From Oscillospiraceae bacterium (lineage in GTDB: Bacteria > Bacillota > Clostridia > Oscillospirales > Ruminococcaceae): 45,603 bases of DNA. This document shows positions 22,791-29,997 of the stretch, in pieces. The translations under genes and the position numbers were made by a program. Within the stretch, counting starts at the first letter, position 1. Each line of letters opens with the position of its first letter. The notes under the pieces were generated by a model. That model was given only the letters and a program-made list of their open reading frames with translations. It had not been told where the DNA came from and made no database searches. The DNA lies in the NCBI GenBank assembly GCA_018380115.1, contig JAGZUF010000020.1, positions 1 through 45,603 of the forward strand. The letters run 5' to 3'.

Positions 22791-23489
22791 ATGAGAGAAA
22801 AGCTATGGCGTGCGGCCTTTGCCCAGACGCTGCCCGTGCTGGCGGGCTACCTGTTTTTGGGGTTTGCCTACGGTGTGCTGATGCGCCATGCGGGCTTTTC
22901 GCCGCTGTGGGCCGTGGGCATGAGCATTTTCGTGTACGCGGGCAGCATGCAGTATGCGGCCGTGCCTGTTTTGACGGGCGCGTTCGACCCGGTGGGCGCC
23001 CTTTTGCTCAGCATCATGGTAAACGCGCGGCACATGTTTTACGGCGTCTCCATGCTGGGCAGATACCGCAGGGCAGGAAAATGGGCCCCGTACCTTATTT
23101 TCTCGCTGACGGACGAGACCTTCAGCGTGAACGTGGCGGCAAAGGTGCCGCAGGGCGTGGATGAAACGGCTTTTTACGCGGCCGCCAGCGCGCTGGACCA
23201 TGCCTACTGGGTGGGCGCCACGCTGCTGGGGGCCATGCTGGGCGGTGTGCTGACGCTGGAGGTGAAGGGCATCGAATTTGTGATGACGGCCCTGTTCGTC
23301 ACCATCTTTACCGACCAGTGGCTGAACGCAAAGCGCCACGGGCCCGCGCTTTTGGGCCTTGCGGGCGCAGCGGTGTGCCTGGCTGTGTTCGGGGCGGCGA
23401 GTTTTATGCTGCCTGCCATGGCACTCATCACAGGCGCCCTGCTTATCTGGCACAGCGTGAAGGGCGGGGCAAAGGGGGCGGCGGCATGA
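22791..23489 (+). CDS. azlC: AzlC family branched-chain amino acid exporter, large subunit
   Basis: A 232-aa membrane protein of the AzlC/YgaZ family, the larger subunit of a two-component exporter for branched-chain amino acids and analogues. Family landmarks are LPVLAGYLFLGFAYGVLMR, FVYAGSMQYAAVPVL, the NARHMFYG motif and FSLTDETFS. About six to seven transmembrane segments are seen. AGGAAGGGG precedes ATG 22791; the longer frame runs back through the promoter. The 110-nt leader carries no clear attenuator. Its stop overlaps azlD by 4 bp. Confidence 0.92.
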   Translation: MREKLWRAAFAQTLPVLAGYLFLGFAYGVLMRHAGFSPLWAVGMSIFVYAGSMQYAAVPVLTGAFDPVGALLLSIMVNARHMFYGVSMLGRYRRAGKWAPYLIFSLTDETFSVNVAAKVPQGVDETAFYAAASALDHAYWVGATLLGAMLGGVLTLEVKGIEFVMTALFVTIFTDQWLNAKRHGPALLGLAGAAVCLAVFGAASFMLPAMALITGALLIWHSVKGGAKGAAA

Positions 23490-23815
23490 CGGAGGTGCAG
23501 TGCCTTATCACGGCGGCGGCTATCATGCTGGGCACCATGGCCACGCGCTTTGCACCCTTTGTGCTGCTGCCGAAAAACAGGCCCGTGCCCAAGCTGGTGG
23601 AATATCTGGGCGGCACGCTGCCCTATGCCGCCATGGGGCTTCTGGTGGTGTACTGCCTGAAGGACGTGGCCTGGCTGTCCGGTGCGCACGGCGCGCCGGA
23701 GCTTATTTCCATTGCGCTTACGGCAGGGCTGCATGTGTGGCGGCGCAACACGCTTGTCAGCATTGCGGCGGGCACTGTATGCTATATGCTTCTGGTGCAG
23801 TTTGTGTTCGTGTGA
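23486..23815 (+). CDS. azlD: AzlD family branched-chain amino acid exporter, small subunit
   Basis: A 109-aa membrane protein with three or four helices, the obligate small partner of AzlC. Family residues include ITAAAIMLGTMATRFAPFVL and the C-terminal LHVWRRNTLVSIAAGTVCYM. It starts inside the azlC stop (ATGA), as is usual for azlCD. An 84-nt gap without a clear terminator separates it from the P-type ATPase, so the palindrome-controlled transcript probably continues. Confidence 0.92.
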   Translation: MTEVQCLITAAAIMLGTMATRFAPFVLLPKNRPVPKLVEYLGGTLPYAAMGLLVVYCLKDVAWLSGAHGAPELISIALTAGLHVWRRNTLVSIAAGTVCYMLLVQFVFV

Positions 23816-23899
23816 GGCGCGCGGCGCAGCTTTGTGCCGCGCGTGTAGTGCGCGCGGGGGCTGGCTCGTTGTAAGGGGTGAAGAAGGAGTGATCACCCC

Positions 23900-26305
23900 A
23901 TGCATCACAAAAGCCCCGAGGCCGGCAGCACGCTGTGCGAGGCGCGCCCGGAATACGGCCTGTCCTGCGAAGAGGCTGCGGCGCGCGCCGCGGCCGGCCT
24001 TGCAAACGAAGCGCCGAAGCCCTTGACAAAAACTGCCGGGCGCATCGTGCGCGACAATCTGTTCACGTTTTTCAACTTCGTGTTCCTGGCTTTGGCCGCC
24101 TGCTGTGTGGCCGTGGGCGCATACCGCGACACGCTGTTTCTGGGCATCGTGGTTATCAATGCGCTCATTGGCATCGTGCAGGAGCTTCGCGTGAAGCGCA
24201 CACTGGATTCCATCGCCCTGCTGGAGCAGCGGCCCGTGCAGGCCGTGCGCGGCGGCAGAGTGACGCCCGTGCCGCCGCATGAGCTTGTGCTGGGCGACAT
24301 TGTGGTGCTGAACGCGGGCTGCCAGGTGCCTGCGGACGCCGAGCTGTGCACCGGCGCGGCCGAAGTGAACGAGGCGCTGCTGACAGGCGAAGCGGATAAT
24401 GTGCGCAAGCGCCCGGGGGACGCGCTGCTTTCGGGCAGCTTTCTCTCGGCCGGGCAGTGCCGCGCAAGGCTTACCGCCGTGGGCAGGGACTGCTGGGCCG
24501 CCCGGCTTTCGCAGGAGGCAAAGCGCGATAAAAAGCAGCGCTCGGCCATTATGTCCGCGCTGGACGGCTGGCTGAAGCTGGTGGGCTTTTTTATTGTGCC
24601 GCTGGGCGCGGCCATGCTGGTGCGCCAGCTCACGCTGGACGAAGCCACCTTCGGCTATGCCGTCACCAGCACGGTGGCGGCGCTGGTGGGTATGATTCCG
24701 GAGGGGCTTTACCTGCTTACAAGCATTGCGCTGGCGCTGGGTGTTCTGCGGCTTGCAAAACGGCGCACGCTGGCGCATGAATTATCCTGCATCGAGGCGC
24801 TGGCGCGCATCGACACATTGTGCATTGACAAAACTGGTACCATTACCACGGGAAATATGCGTCTGGAGCAGGTGTGCCCGGCGGACGGGCAGCAGACCGC
24901 GGCAGCGCGCGATGCGCTGGCCGCCTTTGCCGCGGCGCAGACCTCTCAAAACGCCACGGCCTGTGCCCTGCGCGCCGCTTTGCCCGAGGCGCCGCGCTGG
25001 GACGTTGTGCGCGAGGTGCCCTTTTCCTCTGAGAGGAAATATTCCGCCGTTGTGCTGGAAAACGGCCAGTGCTGGGCTCTGGGCGCCCCGGAAAAGGTGC
25101 TGGGTGCCCCGTGCCGGGACAAAGCCGTGGCCGGCTTTCTGCGCCAGGGCCTGCGCGTTTTATGCCTGGCGCGCGCCGGCGGCGCCGGAGAGGACGGCGC
25201 CCTGCTGGGCCCCGTCCAGCCCGTGTGCTGGGCCGTGCTGCGCGACGAGCTTCGGCCCGACGCGCAGGCCACGCTCTCTTATTTCGAACGGCAGGGCGTG
25301 GCGGTGAAGGTGATATCGGGCGACAATACGCAAAGCGCCGCACGTGTGGCGCAAAGCGCAGGCATTGCCGGGGCGCAGAATTTTCTGGACTGCGCGTCCC
25401 TGCCCGAGGATGCAGATTTCGGCCCGTATTGCGAAGAGACGGCGGTGTTCGGCCGCGTGAGCCCGCGGCACAAGCAGGCCATCATCCGTGCCCTGCAGGC
25501 AAAGGGGCACCGGGTGGCCATGGTGGGCGACGGCGTGAACGATGTGCTGGCCCTGAAGCAGGCCGATTGCAGCGTGGCCATGGCGGGCGGCAGCGACGCC
25601 GCGGGCCAGACGGCCCAGCTTGTGCTGCTGGACGCGCAGTTTTCCGCCATGCCGCACATCGTGCGCGAGGGCAGGCGCGTCATTGCCAATATTTCGCGCT
25701 CGGCCTCGCTGTTCCTTGTGAAGAACATCTTCTCGTTCCTGCTCTCGGCCATTCTGCTTGTGTGGGCCATGCCCTACCCGCTGCTGCCGGGGCAGATCAG
25801 CCTCATCAGCGGCGTGCTCATAGGGCTGCCGTCGTTCCTGCTCACGTTCGAGCGCTCGGACGTGCGCGCGAAGGGCCATTTTCTTCGCAATGCGCTGCTG
25901 AACGCGCTGCCCGGCGGGCTTTGCGGCACGCTGTTCCTTTTGGGCACGTCTGCCCTGGGCGGGGCGCTGGGCCTGCCTCAGGGGCAGATTTCGTCCGTAT
26001 GCACGCTGCTGGCCGGTGTGACGGGGCTGTGCGTGGTGTTTTTTCTGTGCTGGCCGCTTACATGGCTGCGCGCCGCTGTCATGGCGCTGACAGCGGCCTG
26101 CTTTTACGGGGCCACGGCCTTTTTTCCGTGGATGTTCAGCATTGAGACGCTTTCGGCGCGCGCCTGGGCCCTCACCTGCGGGCTGGGGGCTGCGGTGCCC
26201 GTGGTGATGGGCTGCCTTGTGTTTGCGGTGAGCTTTCTCAAAAGGCGGCTTGCGAAGAAGGAGGAAACAGAGTATGGCAGTATGCGTCCTGATACCGGCA
26301 TATGA
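23900..26305 (+). CDS. P-type cation-transporting ATPase (CtpE-like)
   Basis: An 801-aa membrane pump with the full P-type layout: an N-terminal transmembrane pair, an actuator domain with LLTGEADNV (TGE), and the TM4 motif MIPEGLY. The phosphorylation site is DKTGTIT (Asp310), followed by the nucleotide domain (SSERKYSAVV), the hinge MVGDGVNDVLALK and a six-helix C-terminal bundle. There is no heavy-metal CPC motif or N-terminal metal domain. IPEG with this architecture resembles the CtpE group, for which Ca2+ uptake has been reported in mycobacteria. GAAGGAG lies 10 nt before ATG 23900. It overlaps the glycosyltransferase by 32 bp. Confidence 0.92.
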   Translation: MHHKSPEAGSTLCEARPEYGLSCEEAAARAAAGLANEAPKPLTKTAGRIVRDNLFTFFNFVFLALAACCVAVGAYRDTLFLGIVVINALIGIVQELRVKRTLDSIALLEQRPVQAVRGGRVTPVPPHELVLGDIVVLNAGCQVPADAELCTGAAEVNEALLTGEADNVRKRPGDALLSGSFLSAGQCRARLTAVGRDCWAARLSQEAKRDKKQRSAIMSALDGWLKLVGFFIVPLGAAMLVRQLTLDEATFGYAVTSTVAALVGMIPEGLYLLTSIALALGVLRLAKRRTLAHELSCIEALARIDTLCIDKTGTITTGNMRLEQVCPADGQQTAAARDALAAFAAAQTSQNATACALRAALPEAPRWDVVREVPFSSERKYSAVVLENGQCWALGAPEKVLGAPCRDKAVAGFLRQGLRVLCLARAGGAGEDGALLGPVQPVCWAVLRDELRPDAQATLSYFERQGVAVKVISGDNTQSAARVAQSAGIAGAQNFLDCASLPEDADFGPYCEETAVFGRVSPRHKQAIIRALQAKGHRVAMVGDGVNDVLALKQADCSVAMAGGSDAAGQTAQLVLLDAQFSAMPHIVREGRRVIANISRSASLFLVKNIFSFLLSAILLVWAMPYPLLPGQISLISGVLIGLPSFLLTFERSDVRAKGHFLRNALLNALPGGLCGTLFLLGTSALGGALGLPQGQISSVCTLLAGVTGLCVVFFLCWPLTWLRAAVMALTAACFYGATAFFPWMFSIETLSARAWALTCGLGAAVPVVMGCLVFAVSFLKRRLAKKEETEYGSMRPDTGI

Positions 26306-27344
26306 GCCGGAGGAACGCTTTGCGGAATATGCCGCGCTGTGCGCACAGCGCGGCCCGCTGGTCGTCGTGGACGACGGCAGCGGGCCCAAATTTGCCCCGA
26401 TATTCGAAAAGATAGCGGCCCTGCCGGGCTGCACTGTGCTGCATCACGAGCAGAACAAAGGCAAGGGCGCGGCGCTGAAAACGGGCTTTGCCCATATTTT
26501 GCGCTTTCTGACAGGCTGTGAGGGCGTGGTTACGGCAGACTGCGACGGCCAGCATGCCCTGCAGGACGTGCAGCGCCTGTGTGCCGCCGTGCTTGGGCAG
26601 CCGCAGGCCCTGAGCCTTGGCTGCCGCCATTTCGGCCCCGAGACGCCGCGCCGCAGCATGGCGGGCAACCGCGCCACCAGCACGGCGATGCGCGTTTTGT
26701 ACGGCATAGAGCTGGAGGATACCCAGACGGGCCTGCGCGGCATTCCCCGCGGCCTGCTGGAGGAGGTGGCGGCCCTGCCGGGCCAGCGCTATGAATATGA
26801 GCTGGAGATGCTTTTGTGGGCAAAGCGCAAGGGTGTGCCCATGAACGTACTTACTATAGAGACGCGTTATTTCGACAACAACTCCGGCAGCCATTACGAC
26901 ACAGTGAAGGACAGCCTGCGCATCTGCGTGCCGCTTTTGCGCGGGCTTGCGCAGTATATGGCGGCGGGTGCGGCCAGCGCCGTGGTGGACGTGGCGGCCT
27001 ATGGCCTGCTGGTGAGCTTTGTGTTCGGCGGGCTTAGCCTGGTAGACAGGCTTATGATATCGGCTGTGCTGGCACGCATCCTCTCCTCGCTGTTCAACTA
27101 CTTGTGCAACCGCCGCCTGCCTCAAATGCAGCGCAAGGCATTCTGGCCCACGGCGGCGCGCTATTATGTGCTGTGGGTGTTCCAGCTTGCGGGCAGCGTG
27201 CTGGGCACCTGGGCGCTGTGCGCGGCATTCGATGCGAACGAGCTGCTGGCCAAATATGCCGTGGACATCCTGCTCAGCCTGCTCAGCTATCAGGTGCAGC
27301 TGCGCTGGGTGTTCGGCGGGAAAGGGGAGAAGGCGGATGTATAG
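26274..27344 (+). CDS. Glycosyltransferase family 2 with C-terminal GtrA membrane domain
   Basis: A 356-aa fusion. Residues 1-225 form a GT-A domain of the dolichyl-phosphate or undecaprenyl-phosphate sugar synthase type: VLIPAYEPEERF, VVVDDGSG, NKGKGAALKTGF and the metal site TADCDGQH. Residues about 230-350 form a GtrA-like four-helix domain (AAGAASAVVDVAAYGLLVSF, then NYLCNRRLPQM). Such fusions are thought to make and flip lipid-linked sugars for polymer decoration. ATG 26274 has GGAGG upstream and lies inside the ATPase gene. It overlaps the acyltransferase gene by 8 bp. Confidence 0.92.
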   Translation: MAVCVLIPAYEPEERFAEYAALCAQRGPLVVVDDGSGPKFAPIFEKIAALPGCTVLHHEQNKGKGAALKTGFAHILRFLTGCEGVVTADCDGQHALQDVQRLCAAVLGQPQALSLGCRHFGPETPRRSMAGNRATSTAMRVLYGIELEDTQTGLRGIPRGLLEEVAALPGQRYEYELEMLLWAKRKGVPMNVLTIETRYFDNNSGSHYDTVKDSLRICVPLLRGLAQYMAAGAASAVVDVAAYGLLVSFVFGGLSLVDRLMISAVLARILSSLFNYLCNRRLPQMQRKAFWPTAARYYVLWVFQLAGSVLGTWALCAAFDANELLAKYAVDILLSLLSYQVQLRWVFGGKGEKADV

Positions 27345-28035
27345 CCGCACCGTGCGCGTGCTGCGCGCCTTGTTCCGGCTGGAGGGCTGGCGCGCGCAGG
27401 GCACGCCGGCCCCGGCCCCGGCGGTGTATGTGGTGCACCATCAGAATATGGCGGGGCCCATCCGCGCCGTGGCGCATCTTCCTGTGGAGGGGCATATCTG
27501 GGCGCTTGCGCCCTTCTGCGATGCAAAGGCATGCTTTGCGCAGTATTACGGCTATACCTTCACAAAGCGGTTCGGCATGCCGGGGCCGCTTGCCTTTGTG
27601 TGCGCAAAGCTTGTCTCCGGCGCGGTAAGCGGCATTGTGCGCGGGTGCGGGGCCATTCCGGTGCACCGCGGCAGCCGCGATATTGTAGAGACCATGCGCC
27701 TTTCCCAGCAGGCGCTGGAAAGGGGCGAGAACATCATCCTCTGCCCGGATGTAGATTACGCCAGCAGCGCGGCCGAGATAGGTGCGGTATACGAGGGCTT
27801 TCTGCATCTGGAAAAGGCATACTACCGCGCCACGGGCCGCCACCTTGCCTTTGTGCCGGTGGGCCTGCACGCGCCCACAAAGCGTGTGCGCATGGGCGAG
27901 GCTATCCGCTTTGATGACAGCGTGCCCTTTGCGCGCCAGAAGGCACAGGTGGCGCTGCGCCTGCGGCAGGCCATTACTGCGCTGTGCACACAGCCGGAAT
28001 TTCCGCCGCAAAACAGCGAAAGCAGTTGCAAATAG
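27337..28035 (+). CDS. PlsC-like lysophospholipid acyltransferase family protein
   Basis: A 232-aa protein of the glycerophosphate acyltransferase superfamily. The motif I position reads VVHHQNMAGPIRA, where the usual H-x4-D lacks Asp. Motif III-like CGAIPVHRGS and motif IV-like FVPVGLHAP are preserved. The missing catalytic Asp leaves activity uncertain, though such HQN-GP variants seem common in Clostridia. ATG 27337 lies in the glycosyltransferase end, 7 nt after GGGGAGAAGG. It is the last gene of the azlCD-ATPase-GT cluster, and its context suggests acylation of a glycolipid. No terminator is seen before the next promoter. Confidence 0.78.
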   Translation: MYSRTVRVLRALFRLEGWRAQGTPAPAPAVYVVHHQNMAGPIRAVAHLPVEGHIWALAPFCDAKACFAQYYGYTFTKRFGMPGPLAFVCAKLVSGAVSGIVRGCGAIPVHRGSRDIVETMRLSQQALERGENIILCPDVDYASSAAEIGAVYEGFLHLEKAYYRATGRHLAFVPVGLHAPTKRVRMGEAIRFDDSVPFARQKAQVALRLRQAITALCTQPEFPPQNSESSCK

Positions 28036-28070
28036 GGAAAAGGAGCACTATAATTAATATTAGTTATCAA
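28026..28070 (+). promoter_or_regulatory. Rubredoxin-gene promoter with PerR/Fur-like box
   Basis: TTGCAA (28026-28031), a 17-bp spacer and a perfect TATAAT (28049-28054). From 28048 the sequence CTATAATTAATATTA matches about 11 of 14 defined positions of the PerR box TTATAAT-n-ATTATAA and covers the -10. Control by a peroxide-sensing repressor is plausible for this oxygen-defence gene. Confidence 0.65.
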
Positions 28071-28103
28071 TAGAAGGCTTTGCGCGGAAAGGAAGATGAC
28101 AGG

Positions 28104-28733
28104 ATGGATATGAAAGCGTTTTATTCTTTGAGCTGCGGGCTGTATCTGGTCGGCGCTGCCCATGAGGGAAGAGACTATGGATGCGTGGTGAACACCGTCA
28201 CGCAGGTGACGGCGGAACCCGCAAAGCTGATGGTGGCCATCAATAAGGAGAACGCCACCACCGACGCCGTGCTGGCGAGCGGGCGCTTTGAGGCCGCCGT
28301 GCTGTGCGAGACGGCGCCCATGGAGCTGATTGGCACGTTCGGCTTCAAAACCAGCCGTGAGGTGGATAAATTTGCCCCCTTCCAGACGGCAAGAGACGCG
28401 CACGGCGTGCCCTATGTGACGCAGGATGTGGCTGCCCGTTTCGGCTGCAAAGTGGTGGATACGCTGGATGCGGGCACCCATATGCTCATCATCGGCCTTG
28501 TAGAAGAGGCTGAAGTGCTGAACACGGCCGCGCCTATGACGTACGCCTATTACCACAGGGTGAAAAACGGCCTTACGCCGCCCAAGGCGTCCAGCTACCA
28601 GGCCCAGCAGGAAAAGAAGCCCGGCGGCTGGCGCTGCAAAGTGTGCGGCTATATCTACGAGGGCGAGACGCTTCCCGCAGACTACAAGTGCCCTATCTGC
28701 GGCCAGCCCGCCAGTGTGTTTGAAAAACTTTGA
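28104..28733 (+). CDS. hrb: Flavin reductase-rubredoxin fusion (high molecular weight rubredoxin)
   Basis: A 209-aa redox protein. Residues 1-155 are a flavin-reductase-like FMN-binding domain (opening MDMKAFYSLSCGLYLVGA, with NTVTQVTAEPAKLMVAIN). Residues about 170-209 are a rubredoxin with both iron-binding pairs, CKVCG and CPICG, around YIYEGETLPADYK. In acetogens and clostridia Hrb passes electrons from NAD(P)H to oxygen- and NO-reducing flavodiiron proteins. None is in this window. GGAAAGGAAG precedes ATG 28104; ATG 28110 is also possible. It is transcribed alone and stops at the terminator 28764-28800. Confidence 0.9.
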   Translation: MDMKAFYSLSCGLYLVGAAHEGRDYGCVVNTVTQVTAEPAKLMVAINKENATTDAVLASGRFEAAVLCETAPMELIGTFGFKTSREVDKFAPFQTARDAHGVPYVTQDVAARFGCKVVDTLDAGTHMLIIGLVEEAEVLNTAAPMTYAYYHRVKNGLTPPKASSYQAQQEKKPGGWRCKVCGYIYEGETLPADYKCPICGQPASVFEKL

Positions 28734-28763
28734 AAACAGAATAGCCTGTTCCGCAAGCAGATA

Positions 28764-28800
28764 AAAACGCCCCCTGGCCTGCCGCCGGGGGCGTTTTCCG
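28764..28800. terminator. Bidirectional terminator between hrb and the osmoprotectant operon
   Basis: AAAACGCCCCC and GGGGGCGTTTT form a hairpin with T-runs on both strands. It lies between convergent genes (hrb on plus, the ABC ATPase on minus) and can serve both. Confidence 0.85.
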
Positions 28801-28802
28801 TT

Positions 28803-29987
28803 TTATGCAAGAGAGGCAAGCACGCGCGCCTTGGTGACAATGCCTTTCAGCTGGCCGTCCTTTCCCACAGCGGCCAGGGGATAAGGCGCCTCTGCCGCTA
28901 TTGCCATGATATCGGCCACAAGGGTGTCGGGGTCCACGGTCTGGACATCTGTCTGCATCACATCGGTGATGCAAAGCTTTTCCTTTCGTGCACGCAACGC
29001 CTCTCGAATGGAGAGGATGCCCACAAGATGCAGGCGGCTATCTACCACATATACGGTGGAAAGAGCGTTTTTGTTCATTACACGGATGGCATGCTCGATA
29101 CCGTCGCCCGTCTGTACGAGCGCGGCAGGTGTGAGCATGATATTGTGCACGCACAGCACGCGGGAGCGGTCGGCATTATTGATGAACGCCTCCACATATT
29201 CGTCCGCAGGGTGTTCGCTCATCTGCTCTGGTGTATCTACCTGAATAAGCCGGCCGTCTTTCATGATGGCCACAGTATCGCCCAGTTTGAAGGCCTCGTC
29301 GATGTCGTGCGTGATGAAAATTACCGTTTTGCCCAGCTTCCGCTGAATCTGCAGCAGCTCAAACTGCATATCCTGGCGCACAAGCGGGTCCAGCGCAGAA
29401 AAGGGCTCGTCCATCAAAAGCACCTCAGGGTCGTTTGCCAGTGCACGGGCAATTCCCACGCGCTGGCGCATGCCGCCCGACAGGCTGCTGCAGGCCTGGT
29501 GCTCCCAGCCGCTCAGGCCCGTCATGGCAAGCACTTCCATGGCCTTTTTCTCGCGCTGGGCCCGCGGCACGCCCTTTACCTCCAGCCCATAGGCCACGTT
29601 GCCCAGAACGTCCCGGTGGCTCATCAGCGCAAAGCTTTGGAACACCATGGATATTTTGCTGCGGCGGAATTCCAGAAGGTCTTTTTTGGAAAGCTCTGCA
29701 AGGTCCTTCCCTTCAAACAGCACCTTGCCAAAGCTGGGACGGTTCAGCCGGTTGAAACAGCGCACCAGCGTGGACTTGCCAGAGCCCGAAAGACCGATGA
29801 TGACAAAAATCTGCCCGCGCGGGATAGACAGGCTGATGTCCCACAGGCCGACTGACACACCCGTTTTTTTCTGCACCTCACTTTTCTGGCTGCCGGCCTT
29901 CATCATACGGGCGGCCTCGGCCTTGTTCAGGCCGTACAGCTTGCTTACATGCTGCACTTCTATGATAATATCTTTGTTTTCCTGCAT
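28803..29987 (-). CDS. Glycine betaine/osmoprotectant ABC transporter ATP-binding protein
   Basis: A 394-aa ATPase of the ProV/OpuAA/BusAA type. The N-terminal extension LYGLNKAEAARMMKAG is typical of the family. Walker A is GLSGSGKST, the Q-loop region is MVFQSFALMSHRDVLGNVAYG, the signature is LSGGMRQRVGIARAL, and Walker B is VLLMDEPFSALDP. A C-terminal pair of CBS domains (about residues 275-390) normally senses ionic strength. ATG 29987 has GAGGTGA upstream. It lies 10 nt after the permease gene and is the last gene of the busR-like operon. Confidence 0.95.
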   Translation of the reverse strand: MQENKDIIIEVQHVSKLYGLNKAEAARMMKAGSQKSEVQKKTGVSVGLWDISLSIPRGQIFVIIGLSGSGKSTLVRCFNRLNRPSFGKVLFEGKDLAELSKKDLLEFRRSKISMVFQSFALMSHRDVLGNVAYGLEVKGVPRAQREKKAMEVLAMTGLSGWEHQACSSLSGGMRQRVGIARALANDPEVLLMDEPFSALDPLVRQDMQFELLQIQRKLGKTVIFITHDIDEAFKLGDTVAIMKDGRLIQVDTPEQMSEHPADEYVEAFINNADRSRVLCVHNIMLTPAALVQTGDGIEHAIRVMNKNALSTVYVVDSRLHLVGILSIREALRARKEKLCITDVMQTDVQTVDPDTLVADIMAIAAEAPYPLAAVGKDGQLKGIVTKARVLASLA

Positions 29988-29997
29988 GCCGTTCACC

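Noticed and set aside
23204..24778. 524-codon antisense frame over azlCD and the P-type ATPase
   Set aside because: His/Arg/Ala-rich shadow; the plus-strand genes explain the sequence fully.
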